Of a stretch of 64,000 nt of DNA, positions 25,101 to 37,100 are shown piece after piece. Each line of letters opens with the position of its first letter. The first letter of the stretch is position 1. Under the pieces are notes generated by a model, which had not been told where the DNA came from, made no database searches, and was given only the letters and a program-made list of their open reading frames with translations. The DNA comes from Coccinella septempunctata (taxonomy: Eukaryota > Arthropoda > Insecta > Coleoptera > Coccinellidae). The translations under genes and the position numbers were made by a program. The stretch is from the NCBI RefSeq assembly GCF_907165205.1, contig NC_058195.1:744001-808000 (forward strand), written 5' to 3'.

Positions 25101-28100
25101 CGAAGAGGCTCGAAGTGTTCATTTCTCAAGATTATCTGGGACATTTATCTAGATCTCGACTGGATCGTTTGCCTCTTTGACTCCCTCTGCGACTCTTCTT
25201 CGATTTCGACCAGCGTCTCGCTGAAACGGGGGCAAAAGGGTGCGGTACATAATTCAAGTTTGTCGATTTTCATGTCTTTACTGTAGAATTTCAGTTATAT
25301 ATTTTCGGTTTAACAACTATTATTGTTTAAGTAAGAAATATTTGAGGCTTTTAGGGTCTTTGCAATCTTTCTGACAGCGTTCGGGTATCGTAGGATAACT
25401 TCTTCATCTTTCGAAATCACCTAATACGTCGATTTTTTGTCGAGGTCACCTTTTTCGAATTTTTTCACTGAGGAATGAAAGATGAACGTGTACGGCTCGC
25501 GGACGCCCCTGTGCCGTAATCTTAACCGGCCAATTATTTCTTGAAGTGTGACAAGTTTAATCTAATTAGGGCCAGGTTTTCGGCCACCACGAAAGGAGGC
25601 ACAGCAGATCTACAGATATCGGTGGAATCCTCGCCCTCTAGCTCTTATCTCGGGCCGAAATTAAAAGGCATTCAATGAGAGCAATCCCGGAGATAAGGGA
25701 GGAATTTATACAGTGATATATACGATGATAGGTCCTACAAGATTATACGAGTTCGAAGATTGCCCTTTCGTTTAAACGTCCGACTCTGACGGTCGATGCT
25801 CTAAACATAACTTCGACTTCTGAACTACTCCGAAACAACTGTCAGTTGGAGCCACTAATTCTGAACGATTCTCACGGAAATTTTCACTTTTCTTCGATGT
25901 CGTTTTTATAGACCAGAGAAAATGTTTACTTTTTCTTCATGCACAACGGAACATGGCTGATGAAACAAACCTTCGAGAAGTTCTTCGTCAAGTAGGCTAC
26001 GCAATTTTGAAGGTTGACGTTTTATATTTGAAATACCCTCATGGAACAGCAAATGTCAAAATTCCATAGCCTACTTAACCCTTTTTTTTCCAAAGAGAAT
26101 AAAGAAATCCACCTAAAAATAAACATACTCTTCGTAACATTCAAGAAGAGAGAGTTCTTTCAAATATTCTGCATTCTGCGAACATAAATACATCTAGAAG
26201 GCCTATTACGAAAAAATCATTTCGGCTGGTTAAAACGGGTTTAACTGTTGCCATATTTTAAACAATCACCGTTTGCCCGACGCAGTGTCGCAAGAAACGG
26301 TTACTTGGCCACCGAGATCGTGTGATTCGATACCGTCGGTCTTTTTTTTAGGTTGGGTGGTTTATAACTATGATCTAGAAAATTTCGACCCGAGAATGGA
26401 TATCTTTGGACAGGACATCGATCGAAATTCGTACGTGGGAGATCCCACATCGCTAAGACGCTTCTCGAGATCCCGGACCACCTCATCTGGGAAACAAATA
26501 AGATTACCAACGGGCCGACGTCGACGACGAAGATTTACCGCGGTAACGAAGATATCGAGACGCGGACGACGTTTCGGAGCGGATAGTTAATCGGCGGCGA
26601 TAAAAGTTTGATTGTCGCGGGCGAGACCCAATTGGCTCGCATTAATTGTCCGTCTACATAGATCGTTCTTACCTGCCGTCCATTCTGGAGAATAAAATTT
26701 CGCGATCTGACGTTTACGTCAACGGCGGGCGATAAAAATAACGGCCTCATTAGAATATAAGACGTTATTTACGGTTGGTCCTTCGAGGCGGATCGAATCG
26801 CGTTTATCTTGAACGAGGTAACGAAACGATTTTTTTAGCGCGACGTCGTCGTCATAACGATGAGCTGTGTTTTTAATTTCTCGCTACCGCGGTGCGACTC
26901 AAAAAATCACACTTTTTACAAGCATTGAATGTGTAAATGACGTAAAGAGACATCTATGGTCACAAATATAGACACAATCGGAATAGAAATGGGCTCTGAG
27001 CATAGATAGATATTGCTACATTGTGCCAAAAGTCTACAGGTGTCAAATCGGCACTGTCCAGCTGATCCAGACAGCACTTCGAGGTTATATAGCTCGTTTC
27101 GTACGTTTTATTTGCAACTATGCAACTTCTCGCGGTGCAGGGAAAGAAATGGATCCAGCGTCCACCGTTTAACTTTTGACGAACCCTCGCCGCGAAGTTT
27201 AATCGCAAACCGCTTCTCCCCGATGCGCCAAACGGCATTCTCCAAATAAAACCTCAAGCGTATCATCTCCGTCGAAAAAAAAAAAGAACCGGGGCTCCTC
27301 GCCGGTAATTTACCAGTCAGACGCCAGCTGTTATGCTAATTTCTCGAAAAACTCACGATAGCGGGAAATTTGCGGCGCGTTTTTTTATTTTCTAGAAAGG
27401 CCCGAGGGCCACGCGTGCTACGTAGGTATACGAGAGAACGAGAGATCTCCCCTCGCCCGGCGTCTACGTGCAGTAGACCGCCAATTATCATTACCGCGAG
27501 CGCAGAACGTTTATCCGAATTTTAAGAGTTGGAAATTAACTCTGCCAGGTGAAATTCCCGAGAGACGTTGCGTGAAAGGGATCGTTCCGTAAATGGAGAT
27601 GTTTCGATGGGTTAAAAGATGAGTATAAATTCCTCCTTATTTATTCCCTATCAATTGTTGAGCAGTGTATTTGTATAGGGAGTGAATTTTACGATATCAA
27701 TGAGCATTTATGCGGTCTACGTAGGAAATTAGCCAAAAGTATCTGTAAATTTGAGAGAGTCTTCTCGTTTAGTACACGAAACGTGGGAATTTCAAAGACT
27801 AACAACTCGAGAATGATAAATCGAGAATCAGAACGAAACGAACCGACGATAAATAATAATGACCGAGATCGGTAGAAGCTCACGTAGCGTAAAACGGATC
27901 GAATAAAGGGATATTATAACAAGACGGTAGACGGCGAAGAATAAGTGCCTCGGCTAGTTAATAGAGGAGATATTTCGGTGGACGTGTCCCTCCGCATTAT
28001 ATCGGAATTCCCGGGGGCCCGGACTGCCCGCGGTTCGGCCCCCTTTTGCCCAAATAGAAACATAAACGAAGCCGTGATTTATGCCCCGGCCCGTACGGTC

Positions 28101-31100
28101 TCAAAAGATGCCGTCCTCCGTCGTTCTCGGACGTCGCAAATGCCCATTTTCCGACAGATGTATACCCGTAAACGTAAACAACTCGGTCTCCGGCGTTTTT
28201 TTCAAAAAAACAAGAATTTATCGTGAAAACAATGTAAAAAACGGATGCTACCATCAGCGCACCGTCCATTCTGCCTTCTTATTTCATTTTTCACGATTGA
28301 ATCGATCTATATCTCCCGCACCCTTGATTTCTCTCACACTACAGCTCAGTCTCACACTCTATCTCTGTATAACTCACACCCTCGCTATCTCTCTACTCTC
28401 AAACTCTCGCTATCTGTCACACCATGTCTCTAGCTCTCGCTCTCTATATCTCACACTCTCTCGCATTCTCTGTTTCTCACACTCTCTCTATCTCCCTCAC
28501 CCTCTCTAACTATAGCTCAGTCTCACACTGTATCTATAACTCACACACTCACTATCTCTCGACTCTCACACTCTCTCTATATCTCACACCCTCACTATCT
28601 CTCGACTCTCACACTCTATCTATATCTTACACTCTCGTTAATTCTCGTCTTCCAGACTCTCGCACTCTTTCTATATCTCACACCCTCGCTATCTCTCACA
28701 CTCTCGCACTCTCTCTATATCTCACACCCTTGCTATCTCTCACACTCTCGCACTCTCTCTATATCTCACACCCTCGCTATCTCCCGACTCTCACACCCTC
28801 GATATCTCTCGACTCTCACACTCTATCTATATCTTACACTCTCGTTAATTCTCGTCTCCCAGACTCTCGCACTCTCCCTATATCTCACACTCTCGCACTC
28901 TCTCTATATCTCACACCCTCGCTATCTCTCACACTCTCTCTATATCTTACACTCTCGTTAATTCTCGTCTCTCACACTCTCTCTATATCTCACACCCTCG
29001 TTATCTCTCGACTCTCATACACTCTTTTACCTCGCCTTTTCACAATCTCTTACACCCTTTCCATTTTTCACTATCTCTCATAATCTTTCCCAGTCTCGGC
29101 TCTCACACAATCTCCCTCACACACGAGCCTATAATATGGCTCTCTTTCCTACGAGGGCTCATAAACGTAAACAACTCGATCTGCGGCGTTTTTTTTTTCA
29201 AAAAAACAAGAATTTATCGTGAAAACAATGTAAAAATCGGATGCTTCCATCAGCGCACCGCCCATTCTGCCTTCTTATTTTTCAGGATTGAATCGATCCG
29301 AGATACGGATTCTTCTCGCCCTCGCGTTTTGGGAGGACCCCCCCTCGCGCGCCGTCCATGCGGGGCGGTCACGGACGGCCCGCCGACCACGAGGACATTT
29401 TTCAGCGTCGGGTTCACACCTCGGACTCGGAAAAAAACACACCCTAAATAAAACGTCATTTACCTACCTCCGTGGTCGCGTTCGCCTAATCTAAATCTCC
29501 CACGGAAAAAAAAAATTGTATAAATAAAACGTTCGAGGACACGACGGCGCGGAGGTGTCCCACCCCGGAGGCGCGTTGCCGGCTCTGGCAAGGTGAGAAG
29601 GGATTGATATTTCGATTATCCCGTGGCTGTGACTGTCAGGATTCCCAAATGTCTATAGGATTCGTGTAGTATGCGAAATTGGGCAACGAAATTTAGCCAT
29701 TTGTTGTTTTAGTCCGACAATGGACGTTTGAGAATCGGGCTCATGGTGATTGAAAACGCGACCGAGTGATGGAAATGCGGATTCCATCAGGGTTCTGTGT
29801 TTGGGTCGATACAATTCTCTTTTCGCCAAATTATAGGATCTCCTTGAGTCTTGAGCTTCATTAGTGACGTGTACGGTATTGTTGAATCTGAATCCTTTGA
29901 GCCATCTTTATTTTTCGTTTTGTGAGGTTAAGTTTAAAATCCCAACTGTCAAAGTTAGTATTTTGTGCTTTAGTTGGAGAAAATTGTTTCCTATGACAGG
30001 TAATTTGGCACTCTGAGCTGAACGACTAAGATGATGATAAAAAAAATAAATAAATAAAATATTGCAGTTATCATAAAAAATTTCTCAATGATACCAATGC
30101 TGTGCGGACCACAGAGACTCGACTTTCTCAGAAAATTATCGACTGGTCGAAAGTCAATATCGGAACCGAAAATGAACCGTGGCAACAGAGGGGCCCAACC
30201 CGGTGACTCCGTTCTCACGGCCGGCTCCACATGACTCAGACAATGAATATATAAAATAATCATTTATCGTAGGCGGCCTCTGCCTGTGTGTTCTCTCGAT
30301 CTTCCGTCCGCGGGGTCCCAGCTTCCAGCTCTCTCCCGACGCGACCAAAGACCGAAGAAAACCCGTAACTTCGCCTCGGCGAACCCGTGTCGAACGTATG
30401 ATGGAACGCGGCCCCGGGCCACAGACGACGGATCATCGACGACGAGGATCGATCTCTCGCGCGCGCGATAAGATCTGTGTCGCATGTTTCGTCGACACCG
30501 CGCGCGGTCGAATCCCATTGTCCGAGACGTCAGTGGCGCCACGGAATCGGATTTATGGACCGCCGTCGATTTATGGACGTTCTAATCGACACGATCGACC
30601 GAAGAGGGCCATCATGGGAAATTTTCTTCTTCCTCATTCGCTTTATGCTGAAATTCTCTAATCGCTCGATCGACACGGGCTCCTAAAAGTTTTTTATGAC
30701 CTACTTGTCCAGAATGAACAGGTGACACACGAAAAAACTAATTCAACTAGGGATTATTTGACTGACGTTGGTAACTCGTTGGAATGTGATGATTAACACA
30801 GCACTTTCAGAAGATTGTCTAACTCTAACCTAACCTGCAGTCTATATTCTTTCTCTCTCTGAGTATTCCTCCCTCCTCTATCTCTCTCTCTTACTCTCAA
30901 CACATCCACAGCCGCCCTTTTACATATTCCCTCGATTTCACATAATCCTTTCCTCATAATCTGTTTCCCTTTATCCCTTTCTTACTCTTACACTCTATCT
31001 CACACTTTCCTACTCTCTCTCTTCTCCTTTCTACCTTTCCTGCTCTTTCTCCTGCACACTCTCTTATATAAACGTTCAAAAACACTAAAAATTTGATCTG

Positions 31101-34100
31101 CTCTCTCGCATACTCAGTCAGACTTTTTCTATAACCCCCTTTTCCAAGCACTGCTTTTCATGATCTCTTCATCTTCCCCCACATTCCACTTCTCTCACTG
31201 TCCATCTCAGTGCTCTAACATCATCTCTCCCTCTCAAGTATACACTTTCTAGTCTCAAACTTCCTCTATCTCTCAAAATTCGCTATTATTATTAAGTCTC
31301 AGACTCCTCACTTTCCTTCCCATTCTATCACCCTTACTCTCACTCTTCCTCAAGCATTAATTCTGTAACACTCACAATCTCACGATCTTTTTCATTATCC
31401 ATTTCACTTCATTGAACTCAAGAAAGAGTTGAGTCCAATCTCCCACAATTTCCTTTTTCATCTCTATCTCAACCATACACTTTTTCTGTCTCACATTATC
31501 TCTTACAATTTCACTCTCTCTCTTTCTCTGTTTTGCATTCTCACTATCTTCCTCAACTCTACACCCTATCATCTCACTTTCTCTAGAGAACTATCTATCC
31601 TTAACACTCTCTCGCTGTCGTACAAAATCTCTGTATACCACACTATATCTAACATCTCGCACACTATATCTATCATCTCGCACACTCTCGCTATATCTTG
31701 ACTCTCACATTCTCGCTATCAGTCACACTATCTCTTTAGCTTTCGCTCTCTCTGTATCTCACACTCTCTCTATCACTCGCATTCTCTGTTTCTGACACTC
31801 TCTTTATCTCCCGCACCCTCGATATCTCTCACACTACAGATCAGTCTCACACTCTATCTCTATAACTCACACCCTCGCTATCTCTCTACTCCCAAACTCT
31901 CGCTATCTGTCACACTATCTCTCTAGCTCTCGCACTCTCTATATCTCACAATCTCTCTATAACTCACAATCACTATCTCTCACACTCTATTTATATATCG
32001 CACTCTCGCTACCTCTCGACTCTCATACTCTCTCACACTCTCTCTATATCTCACACCCTCGCTATCTCTCGACTCTCACACTCTATCTATATCTCACACT
32101 CTCGCTACCTCATGACTCTAACACTCTCGCTACCTCTCTACTCTCACAACTCTCGTACTCTCTCTATATCTCACACCCTCGCTATCTCTCGATTCTCACA
32201 CTCTCTCTATATCTCACACCCTCGCTATCTCTCGACTCTCGCACTCTATCTATATCTCACACTCTCGCTACCTCACGACTCTAACACTCTCGCCACCTCT
32301 CTACTCTCACAACTCTCGTACTCTCTCTATATCTCACACCCTCGCTATCTCTCGATTCTCACACTCTCTCTATATCTCACACCCTCGCTATCTCTCGACT
32401 CTCGCACTCTATCTATATCTCACACTCTCGCTACCTCACGACTCTAACACTCTCGCCACCTCTCTACTCTCACAACTCTCGTACTCTCTCTATATCTCAC
32501 ACCCTCGCTATCTCTCGATTCTCACACTCTCTCTATATCTCACACCCTCGCTATCTCTCGACTCTCACACTCTATCTATATCTCACACTCTCGCTACCTC
32601 ATGACTCTAACACTCTCGCTACCTCTCTACTATCACAACTCTCGAACTCCCTCTATGTCTCACACCCTCGCTATCTCTCGATTCTCACACTCTCTCTATA
32701 TCTTACACTCTCGTTAATTCTCGTCTCTCACACTCTCTTTATATATCACACCCTCGCTACCTCTCGACTCTCAAACTCTCTTTTCCCTCGCCTTTTCACA
32801 ATCTCTTACACCCTTTCCATTTCTCACAATCTCTCCCAGTCTCGGCATTCACACAATCTCCCTCACACACGCGCCTATAATATGGCTCTTTTTCCTACGA
32901 GGGCTCTATCGTCATCGAATTATGTCGAATTGCAAGCATTCTTTTGACCGTCGACCTAATCGATATCGTTTTTGTACATCCTTTTTGCTTGTACTTCTCC
33001 TGACGATCGAACCCTCACGTTACGTGCCGATGCGTCCGATTTCCGTCGGAAGCGGGCACAGGTGAGTTTTCGGTTTCATCGTCATTATTATCGGTTCATC
33101 GATTAAACGGAAACCGGCGGCGTTTACCTAGCGGGGGGCGTGTGTCGTTGGCACAGAACGTCCCGCGGTGTGTACGCGCTCGGAATTCATCGTAGTAGAG
33201 GTCTCTATCGAAAGGTTAGAACCGTGAAAATCCCCATTTTCCTTTTCACGGTCATCTGAGAGAAATCGCGAAGATTTTGTGCAGCGGTGTGTGGACGCCC
33301 TCATCTCCCCTCGCGTCAATTTTTTCCGGCAGCGTTTCTCGGCCGTTAATGAGTATCTACAATAATTACCGAGCTACGCGGACCGCGACACCTCGTAACG
33401 ATCATAAATATACATTTTACGAAGGGAAAAAAAAGACGCGTTCCTATCGGTGTATACTGTACGCGTCGAGCGAAGAGAAAGAATAATGGAAAATTTATGT
33501 GGGAGAGGTCCCGTGGCACACACGCCGGATCCGGCCTCGTTAGCACTTTTGCGTTTTTTCGCTCCGGCTCTCGACGCAGGAAGTCCGCATTGTCTATCGG
33601 CGGCGAGTGCATGTTCGGAATGCCGAGATTACGATCGCTACTATACGGTGTAATTGAGGAAGTCTTCCATATTTGAAGAATCGCGGCGCTTAATTAAACA
33701 ACTCTCGTAACAATAATTAATAAGAGACGTCTCGTATTCTCGCTATTGTAATTGGCTGGAAGATGTACAGGGCGCGCGGTTTTATTCATTCGAAATATAG
33801 TTTTTCTACAAGCGCGTTCATTTCTTTTCCCAAACGGTGCGGGAAAAACCCCTGCTATCTCTCTAAATAGAGTCTTGATGACACATCTATCCTGTCTATA
33901 CGAACGTCGTCGTTCAAGAATATTTTACGTGTCTATTGAATGTAAAAACGCCTTCGGACAACGCCGGAATCCATTCAGAAACGGATAATATAATGTGCTC
34001 GACGCTTTTAATATTCATTACGAAACCCCCGGTGACTCACCATACGTCCATCCATTCATACGTGTGCATTATGTACGTAGCCTTATCGTATATACGCCGA

Positions 34101-37100
34101 GTAAAAATTTCGTTGCCGCGATACGCGTACTATGTAACGCGCGATTCAGAATCGCGAAGGTGGCGTAGGTGCGATTCAATGAATGACAATTATCGTCATT
34201 GTCAACGTCGTTGCCAGCAGCAACAAAGAATGGGCGACCGGATGCCGCTCGGTTTCATTCAATGGCCCGTTTCCTACATCTGGTGACTTGACCGCGGAAA
34301 CTGCTCTAATTTTTCGTTCTTTCCATGTACGATGTTAGTAGAAATTGGAGTTTGTTACGATCCGTATCATATAAAAGACATAACTTAGGATCATATTGAT
34401 TGAGCTCACAGAAACACAAGTTCCAACGTCTCTGGTTCCATCTGTCATCGGTGTCGCATCTTCTCGATGACAGAGATATGAGCACAGAACTGCGAAGAGT
34501 TTGTTTACAAATTTTATAATACGCATTTCATTTTATGTTCGATTCAACCACACGACTCATCGAAAAGTACTTGGATAGAAAGGAATTAATCATCCAACTT
34601 ATTGAATATGGACATTACGCCGTAAGTTAGTGACATTCTTGCCTTGATACGTGACTTTAGTAAGCGCCGATCACAGAGCAGGGTGTTTTACATCCATTGC
34701 TTCTCGTGGGAAGCATTTTTGCTTCGACTAACTATAGCGAGGCTTTCTGCCACCAGAGGATCTGGAGTTTCATGCTCTTCCCCACAAAATCAGCCCTTGG
34801 TCAGAGGCGCCCAGGCTCTCTGAGTCTCTGATTCCTCTCACCGCCGTACCTTCCCTGGATATTCTCAGGATGGTCACATAGGCTGAACTATTACCAGATG
34901 AAGAGGTCAATGAGATGTATAATGATCTCCAGTGCAGTTGAACACGTTCTCATAGCAGACACAGGCTAGCCCTTACATGCCAATGTTTTTGGTGGGTTTT
35001 TCATATATTCTATAACTCTCACAATCTCAGCATCTCTTTCACTATCCATCCCACACCATTGAACTCAAGAAAGAGTTGAGTCCAATCTCCCACAGTTTCC
35101 TCTTTCATCTCCTCCTCAACCATACACTTTTTCTGTCTCACATTATCTCTTACAATTCCACTCTCTCTCTGTCTCTATTTCGCATTCTCACTATCTTTCT
35201 CAATTCTACACCCTATCATCTCACTTTCTCTAGCGCACTATCTATCCCTCATACTCTCTCGCTGTCGTACACAATCTCTGTACACACAATATTTCTATCC
35301 TCTCGCTATATCTTGACTCTCATATTCTCGCTATCTGTCACACTATCCCTCTCTCTTTTCACACTCTCTCTATCACTCGCATTCTCTGTATCCCACTTTC
35401 CCTCTCATTCTCTTTTTTTGACACTCTCTATATCTCCCGCACCTTTGATTTATCTCACACTACAGCTCAGTCTCACACTCTCTCTCTGTATAACTCACAC
35501 CCTCGCTATCTATCTACTCTCAAACTCTCGCTATCTGTCACACCATGTCTCTAGCTCTCGCACTCTCTATATCTCACACTCTCTCGCATTCTCTGTTTCT
35601 CACACTCTCTCTATCTCCTGCACTCTCGCTATCTCTCCAACTACAGCCTCTCACACTCTGTCTATAATTTACAAACTCGCATTCTCTCGACTCTCACACT
35701 TTCTCTATATCTCACACTCTCGCTATCCCTCGACTCCCACACTCTATCTATATCTTACACTCTCGTTAATTCTCGTCTCTCACACTCTCGCACTCAGGAT
35801 GGCCACATGGGCTGATCTATTACCAGATGAAGATGTCAATGAGATGTATAATGATCTCCAGTGTAGTTGAGCACGTTCTCATAGCAGACACAGGCTAGCC
35901 CTTACATGCCAACGTTTCTGGTGGGATTTCATATAATTCTATGTCATATAAAATATGTATGACAGGTGAAACAACTTCCGCTAGATCTCCATCGACCAGA
36001 GTAAAAGGATTCCTTATAATCGTGACGAAACCGAATAATCTTCGAATGAATTTCAACCAACCCCGTACCGATCCTTATCTCGTCGAGGCAGGCACACGCC
36101 TCTCGCATAACACACTAATTTCCAGACACTTCCTTCTGACGGGCCGCTAAATATCACCTGCCCCGTCTGCGCCGAAAGTAAAAATAATATACAATATAAA
36201 AAAAAAAACAATGGGGTCGTTTGTTCGGTACCCCGGTCGTATAATATATAATAGAATTTAGAAGGGGGCGCACGCACCCTCTCTTTGCCTTGTCAGCGCG
36301 ATAAAGGAACGTGCGCAGAAATTCGATAAGCTGCATCCGTTTCCCGGGCGACCGCGGTACATCCGACATCCTGCCGCGTGACGGAAATTACGATGCGTTA
36401 TTATCGCGGCCGCTATGCACCATCGACGTTTCGGGATCCGACTCGAAGGACCATAATATTGTCAGAGGAAAAAAAAAAGGAGGAAAGCACTGACTTTAGG
36501 TCGGTTCGTTCAAATCTGTAACTGGGGCTGTCGCCCATCCGGGTGCTGAGCTCGGCCGACGCCGCTTGATTCGTGGACAGAAAAAATATTTTTCCAGTAT
36601 TCACAAAAGTACACAAGTGATCGCGCTGTAACCTCTGATTTGGCTTTCAAATAACGTTATGAACGATCTTGCGAAATCTGGGCGTCTTCTGGGGAAGAGT
36701 TTCTGAGAATTCTGAAATATTGAAAAGAAATTCAGAAAATTATTGAAAACTGGGCGATGCAGCAACCATTAATAGAAACCCTGTATCTCATAACATACGA
36801 CTTCATTCCATTCTTCAGATGTTGTTCTGTATCTTCGAATATCCGATAAAATTTCCAAACGAGACACATCTGTGGTGGAGGAGCACCGGGACAGGTTACG
36901 TGTGCGTGCAAGAGAGGAGGCGATATTCGGATGGGACCAGAAGGTACCTATAATATACTCTGGGTATGTTCCGGCATCTCGAGCCACCTGCCGTCTCGGG
37001 GTTAGGGTAGATTAAAGGGGGTGTTGAGGGTCGGGCACGTGTCCCGTACAAACACCGGACCCGCCATGTGTGCCGTTTCTTCCTCGATGCCTGTTTGGCA

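Noticed and set aside
28424..29083. 219-aa open frame of Ser/Leu/Thr repeats
   Set aside because: Produced by CT-rich repeats that rarely contain stop codons in this frame. It has no domain or codon signature.
35076..35870. 264-aa open frame, the second longest in the window
   Set aside because: Translation of CT-rich block 3 running into the flanking direct repeat. Low complexity, no start context and no homology signal.
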